DNA of 64,000 bases. Source: JAFGUB01 sp050305515. Lineage in GTDB: Bacteria; Campylobacterota; Campylobacteria; Campylobacterales; Sulfurimonadaceae. The position numbers and the translations under genes are program-made. Below are positions 42,385-51,463 of the stretch, in pieces. The stretch lies in assembly GCA_050305515.1 (NCBI GenBank), contig JBNLFL010000021.1, positions 1 through 64,000 of the forward strand, given 5' to 3'. The notes beneath the pieces were generated by a model, which saw only the letters and a program-made list of their open reading frames with translations, was not told where the DNA came from and did no database searches. Every line of letters begins with the position of its first letter. The stretch's first letter is position 1.

Positions 42385-44273
42385 ACGTTACATGTAACGT
42401 TCACTAAAGGGATGCGGAGTTCAAACACGGCTCCTTCGAAACTGTTGTGGACGCGCAGTGTTCCCTTCAAACGCTCTTCGACAAGCAGTTTTGCCATGGC
42501 AAGGCCCATGCCGCTTCCCTGCGCGCGACTGGATACAAAAAGTTCAAAAACCTGCTGCGGCGGTGAGAGCGTAATGCCTCCGCCGGTGTCGCGTACTTCG
42601 ATAATGCATCTGTCATGATCGCGAGCGGCCCGAATGGATACCCTGCCATGACGCAATTGCCGCTCTTTGAAGATGTCAAGGGCGTTGTCAACAAGAATCA
42701 CGATGACGTTGGAAAAAGCATTTTTGTACCCCTCCAGAACAATCGAATCATCGAGATCGCGTTCAATGACCGCTTCGACATAGGCACTTTTGGCACTGAA
42801 CATTTCGATAACGTGATGAATTTCATCTGCCGGGCTGTAAACAGAGACCTTATCGGCGTGAGCATAAAAGGTGCTGAGTTCACGGATGCTGCCCGACATG
42901 AATTTGAGGGTTTCGCGCATTTTGTTCTTGGTTGCTTCGAGTGCGGATGCGTCGTACTCCCTGTGCCGCAGTATCGACTCCATACGTGTCAGCAGCGTAC
43001 CGAGGTGCACAATGGGCACTTTCATCTGATGCGAGATATTGCCTATCGTTTTGCCGATAGATGCGAATCCCGACTGCATCGCCAGAAGCCGCTCCGCACG
43101 CTCTTTCTCTTTTTTGATCGTTTCGACTTTTTTGTTCAGTGCCAGCGAGAGGAAAATCACCTCCACCAAAAAACCGAGCGAGGTGCCGTAGACGTTGATA
43201 AGGCTGATATCGACGTTAATCACGCCGTTGATCTGCTGGTAGATCAGCATCACGATAAAAAAGCCGTGTCCCGTCAGATAGAGCTTCGCACCGCTAAGCT
43301 TTCTGTAAACGGCCAAAACGCCTACGACCAGCAGTGCCAGGAGTTCGAAGATAATAAAGAGCTTCGTGTAGGAGCGAAAATAGATGACGATGTCGGCGGC
43401 AAAGAGCGCGGGTATGAAAAGCAGTACCTGAAGTGCCGTCAGCAGCACAAAAAGCTGAAGCAGCCTGTGTACCGCCGGCATGGTCTCTTTGGTGTTGAAA
43501 AAGAGAACGGAAAAGAGCAAAATCGACAGAACGCCCCCGTAAGCCGTCAGCCAGCTGATGGTATTGTAGATTGCCGAAGCACCGTAGAGCCCGAACTGAT
43601 ACAAAATACCGTGGGTCGAGAGCTGAAAAAGCAGGGCGAAAACGACGTGGCTCACATAAACGACATAGACACTCTCTTTGAGAAGGTAAAAGAGCGTCAT
43701 CCCGTAGATGATGAGTGTCAGTACCAGTCCGATAAAAATACCCCACATAATCGTTTCGTACATGATAAATTTCAGAAAAAACGGCTGCGTCGTAATGAAA
43801 TAACTGACGTCGATAACACTGCGCGATGCGTATCGGGTATAGACGGTGCAGGATGTCTGCGCATCGAGATCGAGTGCGAAGTGAGTGTATTTCGATGCGA
43901 TAAGCCGATTGTTCGGGTCTTTGGAATTTCCCATAAGATGGACACCCGACGCTTCTGCGTTGCAATAAACGTAGGCATCGATGGTGTTAATGTTGGACTT
44001 TGGATTAATAAGAAGAATGTGTGCCGCTTCGCTGCTTTGCAGCGTCAGACGGCTCCAGACGTTACCGTTGACATACCCCAGCGAGGTCTTTTTGGGGTGG
44101 TGCCAAAGGTCGTCGCGGTTCACGATATCGTCAATATGCATCAATCCGTCGCTATCGGCAAGAAGGTCGATATATTCCGCACAGTTTTGATACGGCAGCC
44201 TCGAATCATACTTACATGTAAGAGCCTGCAACGCCGAAAGCGACAGCAGCAGCAGAAAAAGGATTTTCACCAT
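42375..44273 (-). CDS. 7TMR-DISM sensor histidine kinase
   Basis: 632 residues: signal peptide, extracellular 7TMR-DISM sensory domain, seven transmembrane helices, a coiled linker, an H-box (IGNISHQMKVPIVHLG) and an ATPase domain with N-box VDNALDIF and G-boxes DTGGG, SGMGLAM. It should phosphorylate the OmpR-type regulator encoded just upstream (6-base overlap). The signal is unknown; DISM domains often bind carbohydrates or other small ligands. TTACATGTAA at 44212 and, near the stop, at 42388. Confidence 0.85.
   Translation of the reverse strand: MVKILFLLLLSLSALQALTCKYDSRLPYQNCAEYIDLLADSDGLMHIDDIVNRDDLWHHPKKTSLGYVNGNVWSRLTLQSSEAAHILLINPKSNINTIDAYVYCNAEASGVHLMGNSKDPNNRLIASKYTHFALDLDAQTSCTVYTRYASRSVIDVSYFITTQPFFLKFIMYETIMWGIFIGLVLTLIIYGMTLFYLLKESVYVVYVSHVVFALLFQLSTHGILYQFGLYGASAIYNTISWLTAYGGVLSILLFSVLFFNTKETMPAVHRLLQLFVLLTALQVLLFIPALFAADIVIYFRSYTKLFIIFELLALLVVGVLAVYRKLSGAKLYLTGHGFFIVMLIYQQINGVINVDISLINVYGTSLGFLVEVIFLSLALNKKVETIKKEKERAERLLAMQSGFASIGKTIGNISHQMKVPIVHLGTLLTRMESILRHREYDASALEATKNKMRETLKFMSGSIRELSTFYAHADKVSVYSPADEIHHVIEMFSAKSAYVEAVIERDLDDSIVLEGYKNAFSNVIVILVDNALDIFKERQLRHGRVSIRAARDHDRCIIEVRDTGGGITLSPPQQVFELFVSSRAQGSGMGLAMAKLLVEERLKGTLRVHNSFEGAVFELRIPLVNVTCNVQK
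42383..42402. repeat. 20-bp perfect palindrome centred on TTACATGTAA
   Basis: GAACGTTACATGTAACGTTC, with the iterated palindrome at its centre (42388-42397). It lies at the tail-to-tail junction of the small-gene operon and the sensor kinase and encodes the kinase's last residues (NVTCNVQ). Its position could allow bidirectional termination, but there is no T run. Confidence 0.8.
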
Positions 44274-44920
44274 TTCACACGGTACCCGAAGCCGTCGATT
44301 CCTTCAAAAAGATCCGAACCGCTCTTTTTCCTGAGCCGATAGATCAGATTGCGAATGGCACTGAGCGAATTTTTGTGATTTTTCCATCCGTAAACCTCGA
44401 TACTGATCTCTTCGTAAGAGATGATATGTTTCTCGTTCATCGTGACGTAATCAAGCAAAAGGCGCTCGTTTTGCGTCAGCTCTACCGTTTTGCCGTTGCA
44501 CAGCAGTGTTTTCATCTGCCTGTCATAATGCAGCGTGCTTCTCTTGTGCGATTGTGATGCCGCTTTGAAAAGAGCCCCCATCAGTTCGTCAAGCGAAAAG
44601 GGTTTGCTGAGATAATCAACGACACCCAGACGGATGAATTCCTTGAGATCGGCTACCTCCTCATAGCTCGAGGTGATAATGATCTGTGCGTCGGGGTCTT
44701 GCGCTTTGGCGTTTACAGCGAGTTCGATGCCGTTGACATGGGGAAGGCGGATATCGAATATCATGACATCAAAACGCTGCTGCGCCAACCGGTCGCGCGC
44801 GCTGCGGCCGTCGCTGCAAACGGTGATCTCTTTGAAAAGATTATCAAGAATACCCAGCGTCTCTTCCTGTACCAGCATATCGTCTTCGACATAGAGCAGC
44901 GATAAATGGGTGATATCCAT
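44267..44920 (-). CDS. OmpR-family response regulator
   Basis: 217 residues: receiver domain with phosphate-acceptor Asp56 (MIFDIRLPH), acidic pocket E12-D14 and Lys106 (YLSKPF), then a winged-helix DNA-binding domain (NERLLLDYVTMNEKHIISYEEISIEVYGW...SLSAIRNLIYRLRKK). It is coupled to the DISM kinase. 11-bp-spaced direct repeats, the usual binding pattern of this family, are found before the two adjacent rightward genes. Confidence 0.85.
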   Translation of the reverse strand: MDITHLSLLYVEDDMLVQEETLGILDNLFKEITVCSDGRSARDRLAQQRFDVMIFDIRLPHVNGIELAVNAKAQDPDAQIIITSSYEEVADLKEFIRLGVVDYLSKPFSLDELMGALFKAASQSHKRSTLHYDRQMKTLLCNGKTVELTQNERLLLDYVTMNEKHIISYEEISIEVYGWKNHKNSLSAIRNLIYRLRKKSGSDLFEGIDGFGYRVKW

Positions 44921-45010
44921 ACAAAAGACCTGATGGGTATTTTAATTATTTAATTATATAATAACCAAAATTTCAGTTTCTCCCGTAATCACGATGTCCA
45001 GAGCATGAAT

Positions 45011-45029
45011 TGCGATCAATTTGCGATCA
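45011..45029 (+). promoter_or_regulatory. TGCGATCA direct repeat, 11-bp period (response-regulator operator)
   Basis: TGCGATCA at 45011 and 45022. The second repeat starts 15 bases before a possible -10 (TATAGG, 45037). Same element and spacing precede the gene at 47159. Confidence 0.55.
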
Positions 45030-45107
45030 TCGTTCCTATAGGCTCTAACGCATTTTGTGTAAAATGGAGTACAACGAGTGATGACTTTATTTTGAGGAGT
45101 GCCATTT

Positions 45108-47063
45108 TTGATACGGTCACTGATTGCTTTCCTGACAATGCTGCATCTCCTTTCGGCGCTGCACGCAGATACGCTCAACGTACAGCTGCGCTGGTATCAC
45201 CAGTTCCAGTTTGCGGGGTATTACACGGCGCTTGAAAAGGGATTTTATGCCCAAAACGGGCTTGAGGTGCGGCTGATCGAAGGCGGTCCTTCGGTCAATG
45301 TGACCGAGTCGGTACTCTCAGGCAGCGCCGATTACGGCATTTCCAACTCCTCACTGGTGCTTAAATACCTTCAGGGCGCGCCGGTGGTGATGCTTGGAGC
45401 CATCTTTCAGCACTCTCCCAATATTCTGCTGGCACAAAAAGATTTTAAGAGTCCGGTCGATCTGGCGCGTGATGGTACGGTGGGGCTTATGGGCGGCGAT
45501 CAGGACGTGGAGCTCAAGGCGGTATTCGTGCATGAAGGCATCGCTCTCGACAAAGTGCGCTTCGTCCCCAACCACAACCATCTAAAAGACCTCATCGATG
45601 CAAACGTCTCCGCCATCAACGCTTACAGCTCCAACGAACCCTATGAGCTGATGCAGCGTAACATTGCCTATCAGATCATCGAACCGCGAAGCTACGGGCT
45701 CGATTTTTACGGCGATCTGATCTTTACCACCCAAGAGAACCTGCAAGCCGATCCGCAGCGGGTTGAGGCATTTCGTGCGGCGACCATGCAGGGGTGGGCT
45801 TATGCGCTTGATCACCCGGAAGAGATCGTGGATCTGATTCTGCGTACGTACAACACGCAGAACAAAACCCGCGAGCACCTTCTGTTTGAAGCGCAGGCGC
45901 TCAAAAAACTGATCAATCCCGATTTTGTCCAGATCGGCCACAGCAATCCGGGCAGATGGGAACATATCGTCGAAACCTACCGGATGTTCGGGCTGGCTCA
46001 AAACGGGCGTTCACTCGATGCTTTTTACTATACGCCCGAGCGTCACGTCGACATGACGTGGTTTTACCTCTATCTTGGCGGGGCACTCGGTCTTGCTATG
46101 GTGCTAGGCGGGGTGGCATCGTATATTTTTCGTATCAACCGCCGGCTCGAAAAGAGCGCAAGGCGGCACCGCATCTTGTTTGAGAACTCCGCTTCAGCAG
46201 GTTTCGTCTGGAGAGACAACGGGATTATCACCGACTGGAATATTCAGGCGCAGACGCTCTTTGGGTGGTCAAAAGAGGAGGTACTCGGGCGGAATTTTTA
46301 CGATCTCATGGTTCCAAAAGAGGAGTACGCCACCCTGAAACGCTCACTCGGCGCGGTGCTTGAGAACTATGAGCTCTATGTAGGCGTGAATAAGAACCGT
46401 ACCAAAACCGGCAAGGTCATTATGTGCGAATGGCACAACACACGGCTGCCGCGAATCGACGAAAATCAGGTCGAAGTCGTCTCGCTCGCCATCGACGTCA
46501 CGCAGCGCCACCGCGATACGGAGCAGCTTCGTCACCTCGCGCACCATGATCCGCTGACCCAGCTCCCCAACCGCCACGCATTTGAAAAGGCGCTGCAGCA
46601 GACCCATGCGTTTGCCAAACGCCACAGGCACGGCTACGGTCTGGCCTTCATTGACCTTGACGGTTTTAAAGCAATCAATGATACCTTCGGACACGATGCC
46701 GGAGACGTTTTACTCCAGCAGCTCGCCAAGCGTTTTGGTGCATGTTTGCGCATCGAAGACACCCTCGCACGTCTGGGCGGCGACGAGTTTGCCGTGATTT
46801 TGAGTGCGGCCAGCGACATAAAAACGAGTAATGGCGTTATCAAGCGTCTGCTCGAGACCGCCGCGCGCCCTGTGGCCTACGGCAACGACTGGCTGGAGGT
46901 CTCGGCGAGCATCGGTGTGAGCTTTTTCTCATCTCAAAACGACGTTGCGCCCGAAGCGCTTATGCGTCAGGCCGACACCTCGATGTACCACGCCAAAAAC
47001 GAAGGCAAAAACCGCTACAGCCTCTATTACACCGACACCTTCGACCGCCTTGCTTACATGTAA
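45108..47063 (+). CDS. Sensor diguanylate cyclase: NMT1-like periplasmic domain, PAS, GGDEF
   Basis: About 651 residues: signal peptide, NMT1/THI5-type substrate-binding domain (VQLRWYHQFQFAGYYTALEKGFY, EGGPSVN), one transmembrane helix, a PAS domain (ENSASAGFVWRDNGIITDWN) and an intact GGDEF domain (LGGDEFAV, DLDGFKAINDTFGH). It probably couples binding of a thiamine-precursor-like or other small molecule to cyclic-di-GMP synthesis. TTG 45108 is chosen because GAGGAG lies 8 bases upstream; GTG 45099 is too close. The stop codon is part of a TTACATGTAA palindrome (47054-47063). Confidence 0.85.
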   Translation: MIRSLIAFLTMLHLLSALHADTLNVQLRWYHQFQFAGYYTALEKGFYAQNGLEVRLIEGGPSVNVTESVLSGSADYGISNSSLVLKYLQGAPVVMLGAIFQHSPNILLAQKDFKSPVDLARDGTVGLMGGDQDVELKAVFVHEGIALDKVRFVPNHNHLKDLIDANVSAINAYSSNEPYELMQRNIAYQIIEPRSYGLDFYGDLIFTTQENLQADPQRVEAFRAATMQGWAYALDHPEEIVDLILRTYNTQNKTREHLLFEAQALKKLINPDFVQIGHSNPGRWEHIVETYRMFGLAQNGRSLDAFYYTPERHVDMTWFYLYLGGALGLAMVLGGVASYIFRINRRLEKSARRHRILFENSASAGFVWRDNGIITDWNIQAQTLFGWSKEEVLGRNFYDLMVPKEEYATLKRSLGAVLENYELYVGVNKNRTKTGKVIMCEWHNTRLPRIDENQVEVVSLAIDVTQRHRDTEQLRHLAHHDPLTQLPNRHAFEKALQQTHAFAKRHRHGYGLAFIDLDGFKAINDTFGHDAGDVLLQQLAKRFGACLRIEDTLARLGGDEFAVILSAASDIKTSNGVIKRLLETAARPVAYGNDWLEVSASIGVSFFSSQNDVAPEALMRQADTSMYHAKNEGKNRYSLYYTDTFDRLAYM

Positions 47064-47074
47064 GACCTCTCCAT

Positions 47075-47115
47075 TGCGATCAACCTGCGATTAAAGCGGG
47101 ATCGGATTGCGATAG
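47075..47115 (+). promoter_or_regulatory. TGCGAT direct-repeat array, 11-bp period, before the giant surface protein
   Basis: TGCGATCA (47075), TGCGATTA (47086), a degenerate CGGGATCG (47097) and TGCGATAG (47108), each 11 bases apart. The last starts 16 bases before TATCAT (47124-47129), a possible -10. The spacing is typical of OmpR/PhoB-type activators acting at the -35 position. Confidence 0.6.
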
Positions 47116-47158
47116 CACTCCGCTATCATCAGAAAAATATGATTTCGGAGTGGTATCC

Positions 47159-50100
47159 ATGGCGAAACAAGTAACACGATCCCTGATTCTGGCGGGGATG
47201 CTTTTGGGAGTACAGGCGAGTGCCGCCTATATTCAGGGGGATGGTTCCGGCGGCGGCGGTGGCGCTGGTAAATACATGGACAATTCCCAAAGTTATACAA
47301 AAGGCGGAGCCGGTGGCGGCGATAACGATACGTTGACCGGTACGGGCGACAATGATGTCATCTTCGGTGACGGCAGCGGCGGTGGTGCCGGAGCTTGGCT
47401 AAACGGTGAAGCTACCCCTCTTCAATCAGAAGGAGGCAAAGGCGGAAGCGGTAACGATGTCATCAATGGCGGAGCAGGTGATGACATCATCTTTGGTGAC
47501 GGTTTTGATGGAGTAAATTCTCGTGCACTAACGATACCATTTGCTCAATATCTTGGAGGCGCAGGCGGTCTTGGTGGCGGCGGTGGCGGCGGTAATGCCG
47601 GTGCACAACAACAGATAGGTTCTACATCAAAAGGGGGAGTGCTTGGAGGAAAAGGAGGCGAATATGGTAATCTGCCCGGTCAATATTATGCTCCAACAAA
47701 CAGTACACCAACAAGTGACACTCCTTCACTAACCGGTCTGGCGGGTACGAGTGACGCTACAAACTACTACGCAGGCGGCGGTGGTGGCTTTGGCGGCGGC
47801 GCTACTGAAACCTATTTTCCTGCAGGCTATTCTTATGGACGAGGCGGTAATGCCGGAGTTTCTTCTGCTATCCAAGGCGACACCGCAGTTCATACCTACA
47901 CCGGAACAGGCGTTGCGTACTACGATGATATACTTTCTCTTTTCAAGACCAGTGCAAGCAGTGGACAGTGGCTCTCTCCAAATTTATATGGTAATACATG
48001 GGAGTATGGAAATGGAAGCGACACACTCTATGGGGGTCCCGGTTTTGACATACTCGTAGGTCTTGGAGGAAATGACACCTTTGAATTTCGTATGAGCGAT
48101 ATTGCCGATGATGGCAGCGAGACGGATGCCATCTGGGACTATAGCCGCTATCCTTCTCAATCAGGAACCGATACTATTAAAGTCTATAAAAGTGACGACA
48201 CTACTTTATTTGATAAACCAAATGTATGGGAAAAGGGGAGTTTGGCACACAACGGAACATCGTGGGTCTTTACACCAGATCCAAACGGCACTTCATCGAG
48301 ACAAACCTATATCGAAGAGATCAGCCAAGGTGTGACAAGAACACAATATATCGTTTTAACCGGCGTGTTGCCTCCGCCTTCGACTATTGACCTTTTTACC
48401 GGAGAGGGTGGCGATAACAATACCAGCAGAGCAGCAGAATCTTTTGGGGAGGACACAGTCGCATTTGTTTCCGGTGATTCCCCTATTGCGGCAGGAGGCG
48501 TAGCAACATTTGAAAAACTTACCGTCTCCATTCCTACGGCGCAGCTCGATGGAGGAGAGTGGATCGACTATATTGTCATCGGTGATTGGGATACATACGT
48601 TGATCTGGCACAAGATAGTGTAAATCAGGACTACAGCGAGACTACGGTATCGGGTGTTACCTACACGATCACCAGCGAGATTGTCGGAGAGAACCGTGTC
48701 GTAACGTTTAGCGCACCCGGAAACAGTGCCACACTTGCCGAGTTCAATGCGCTGCTGTCAAATCTTTACTACTCCTACTGGAGCACCCCGTTCCCGGATG
48801 CAAGCAAAATGCTGAGTGTCGCCGTGACGGATACGAACGGACTGACAACCGCTACACCTGCAACATTGGTTGTCACCAAAGGTATAGACACTACTGCGCC
48901 GCAGATTGAAGAGACAAACCCGGCAGATGACAGCATGGGTGTCGCTACTTCTCCCAATAACGGATATTTTTGGATTTACTTTGATGAAGCCGTTAATCCG
49001 GTCGATGGTAAAACGATCAAAATCTACAAGGCCGATAATACTTTACTAGAAACATTTATTATTGATACGGATGCAGAAAATGTCTTTATGGATGATGACA
49101 ATGTCGCAGGTATCGCGCTTGGTGATTTGAGCCTCGAATATGAGACAGAGTACTACATACAGATAGAAGCAGGAGCTTTTAAAGATACATCCGATAATGA
49201 GTTTGCCGGCATCAGCAACACTACAGGCTGGAACTTTACGACCACACAACCACCCCTTGGCATCTGGACAGCCGCAGAGAATCTTGTCGCAGATGCAGGC
49301 GAGTACGGCGATCTGGAATATGCACCTGATGGTTCAGCGTATGTTGTTCATTATTACTATGATCAGGGCTCTGGCCTTGCCGGTGTAAAAAAACTTGTTA
49401 ACGGCAGCTGGGAAAATGTCGGTGGTGCTTCTGTAGGTTTGGTAAGCAATTACGCTTTTGATTTGGCTGTAGGTTCTGATAATACTCCCTATGTCATCAA
49501 TAGTAATAATTCAGGAGTTCAGGTTTATAAACCAAATGATGCCAATAGTGCCTGGGAGGTTATGGGTACGGATCTTTGGACGAGTGGTTCATCTTTTTAT
49601 GACTCCATATCTCCGGATATCGAGATACACGGCTCAACGCTTTATGCAGCCTATAGATTTAACGATGGCGGTACAAGAAAAACAGAGATCAAGTCGCTTG
49701 ATCTCTCGGCTCCTACACCAACATGGCAAAGTGTAGGTGATGCTTTTACGGCTTATGGAAGCAATGATACCTTTGATCTGGCGATTGACAGTGAGGGTGC
49801 GCTCTATTTTGCGACACTCTATAACTATGATCTTAAATTTTATAAATTTGATACCAACACCAATCAGTGGGCACTTCTAAATAGTGTAACAAATGCTGCA
49901 ATCTATCAAAACAACAGGCCGCTAGACTTAAAAATCTTTGGCACGACTCCTTACATTGTTCATCAGGATGGAGCAAATAATAATGATGTAAAGATTTCCA
50001 GGTTTGACACCCAAACCAATGAGTGGACTCAGCTAGGCGGCACCATCGAGTACAGCTATGAAAACAATCAGGTCCTTGATATCGCTTTTGACTCAGAAGG

Positions 50101-51448
50101 TACACCTTATGTGGCAACGACTTTAAACGGTCATCCGCAGGTCTTCAAATACGATCCTGATACATCAGGCTGGATCGAGATGGACAACACCAAGAGTGCT
50201 TCCGTTTATGATTCCCGTGTGGATCTGGAATTTGACGCTAATGACAATCCCTATCTTATCGGTATGAATGACAATGGCGAGATCCTCTATTTCAAATTCG
50301 AAAAAACAGACAACAATACCGCGCCTACCGACATCGCGATCTCCAATGCTACCATTGCCGAGAACAACAGTGTCGGCGCCGCCATCGGAACGCTTAGCAC
50401 TACCGATGCCGACCAGACTGCGGGGCACACTTTCGGCCTTACATGTAATGGCACGAACAACGGCTCGTTTACGATCGACGGCACCACCCTCAAAGCGGCA
50501 GCCGTCTTCGACTATGAGAGCAAAAACAGTTACAGTATCTGCGTCCGCGTCACCGATGACGGCAATGCGACCTATGATGAGAACCTCACCATCAGCATCA
50601 CCAACGTCAACGAATCGGGCGAGGGGGTTTGCGGCAGCGCAGACGGCGCAACGTTCGTCACCGCCCCGACGACCGGACTGTGCGACAACGGCATATCGTC
50701 GCAGGTTAGCGAATCGGTAATCGCCTACAGCTGGAGCTGCGCCGGTACGACCGTCGGAAATGACACCGGACCGAGCGCCAACTGTTCTGCCGTGCGTGCC
50801 AACGATGCCGACAACGACGGCGAGCCCGACGGGAATGAAGGTTCGGGCGAGGTAGCCATTACCATCGGGGATTCGGGAAGCAGCTCATCAGCCGGAACCA
50901 CCATCATGATCGGTTACAATGCTACCGCATCGGGCAGCAGCTCGAGCGTTGCGGCGAGTCTGATTGTCACACCGGACAGCCTGCCAAACACATCCGAACC
51001 TACGCCTGAAGTCGTCGTGCAGACGCTTGGCTCAGGCATGATCAGCATCGACAGTACTTCACCCGGAAACAACGGTTATACTCAAGTGGTCAGCTTCACG
51101 CTGCCGCAGGAGAGTACGCAACTCTTTACAGGATACTACAAATTCGGCCCGACTCATGCCAACGGCAGCGACCATTGGTACGACTTCGGTACACGCAGCG
51201 CCAATATGGTGGATGAAAATAAAACGGGTGCAGGTTATGAGATCAGCAACGGCGGCAAAACCATCACACTCTATCTCGTAGACGGTAAAGACGGCGATGA
51301 TGACCTTGTAGCCGATGGCAATATTCTCGATCCAGGCTTTCCGGTGCTGCGCAGCGGTAGCGTTACCGTACCGCTCTTCGGACCCTTTGGTTCCGTGCTC
51401 CTCATGCTTCTCTTCGCCCTTCTAGGCTACCGAAAGCTCAAAGCGTAG
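47159..51448 (+). CDS. Giant mosaic surface protein: RTX, Ig-like, propeller, cadherin, choice-of-anchor U
   Basis: 1429 residues. Signal peptide; Gly-rich region with RTX-type nonapeptides (GDNDTLTGTGDNDVIFGDG, GGSGNDVINGGAGDDIIFGD, GSDTLYGGPGFDILVG); an Ig-like SbsA-type segment (DTTAPQIEETNPADDSMGV); a long repeat region with propeller-like blades (about 700-1050); a cadherin-like domain (APTDIAISNATIAEN...TDADQT); a Cys-containing segment; a choice-of-anchor U domain; and a C-terminal sorting-type tail VPLFGPFG, hydrophobic stretch, YRKLKA. Likely calcium-binding, surface-anchored adhesin. ATG 47159 follows CGGAG. TTACATGTAA at 50439. Confidence 0.75.
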   Translation: MAKQVTRSLILAGMLLGVQASAAYIQGDGSGGGGGAGKYMDNSQSYTKGGAGGGDNDTLTGTGDNDVIFGDGSGGGAGAWLNGEATPLQSEGGKGGSGNDVINGGAGDDIIFGDGFDGVNSRALTIPFAQYLGGAGGLGGGGGGGNAGAQQQIGSTSKGGVLGGKGGEYGNLPGQYYAPTNSTPTSDTPSLTGLAGTSDATNYYAGGGGGFGGGATETYFPAGYSYGRGGNAGVSSAIQGDTAVHTYTGTGVAYYDDILSLFKTSASSGQWLSPNLYGNTWEYGNGSDTLYGGPGFDILVGLGGNDTFEFRMSDIADDGSETDAIWDYSRYPSQSGTDTIKVYKSDDTTLFDKPNVWEKGSLAHNGTSWVFTPDPNGTSSRQTYIEEISQGVTRTQYIVLTGVLPPPSTIDLFTGEGGDNNTSRAAESFGEDTVAFVSGDSPIAAGGVATFEKLTVSIPTAQLDGGEWIDYIVIGDWDTYVDLAQDSVNQDYSETTVSGVTYTITSEIVGENRVVTFSAPGNSATLAEFNALLSNLYYSYWSTPFPDASKMLSVAVTDTNGLTTATPATLVVTKGIDTTAPQIEETNPADDSMGVATSPNNGYFWIYFDEAVNPVDGKTIKIYKADNTLLETFIIDTDAENVFMDDDNVAGIALGDLSLEYETEYYIQIEAGAFKDTSDNEFAGISNTTGWNFTTTQPPLGIWTAAENLVADAGEYGDLEYAPDGSAYVVHYYYDQGSGLAGVKKLVNGSWENVGGASVGLVSNYAFDLAVGSDNTPYVINSNNSGVQVYKPNDANSAWEVMGTDLWTSGSSFYDSISPDIEIHGSTLYAAYRFNDGGTRKTEIKSLDLSAPTPTWQSVGDAFTAYGSNDTFDLAIDSEGALYFATLYNYDLKFYKFDTNTNQWALLNSVTNAAIYQNNRPLDLKIFGTTPYIVHQDGANNNDVKISRFDTQTNEWTQLGGTIEYSYENNQVLDIAFDSEGTPYVATTLNGHPQVFKYDPDTSGWIEMDNTKSASVYDSRVDLEFDANDNPYLIGMNDNGEILYFKFEKTDNNTAPTDIAISNATIAENNSVGAAIGTLSTTDADQTAGHTFGLTCNGTNNGSFTIDGTTLKAAAVFDYESKNSYSICVRVTDDGNATYDENLTISITNVNESGEGVCGSADGATFVTAPTTGLCDNGISSQVSESVIAYSWSCAGTTVGNDTGPSANCSAVRANDADNDGEPDGNEGSGEVAITIGDSGSSSSAGTTIMIGYNATASGSSSSVAASLIVTPDSLPNTSEPTPEVVVQTLGSGMISIDSTSPGNNGYTQVVSFTLPQESTQLFTGYYKFGPTHANGSDHWYDFGTRSANMVDENKTGAGYEISNGGKTITLYLVDGKDGDDDLVADGNILDPGFPVLRSGSVTVPLFGPFGSVLLMLLFALLGYRKLKA

Positions 51449-51462
51449 CGCGTTAGCGCGCT
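51447..51462. terminator. Hairpin between convergent surface-protein and CDF genes
   Basis: AGCGCG/CGCGCT stem with a TTAG loop, beginning in the stop codon of the surface-protein gene. GC-rich but lacking a T run; it could act in both directions. Confidence 0.4.
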
Positions 51463-51463
51463 G

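Noticed and set aside
42615..44342. 575-residue plus-strand frame opposite the sensor kinase
   Set aside because: It is the antisense shadow of a clear DISM histidine kinase; its Gln/Asp/Arg-rich composition is typical of such shadows.
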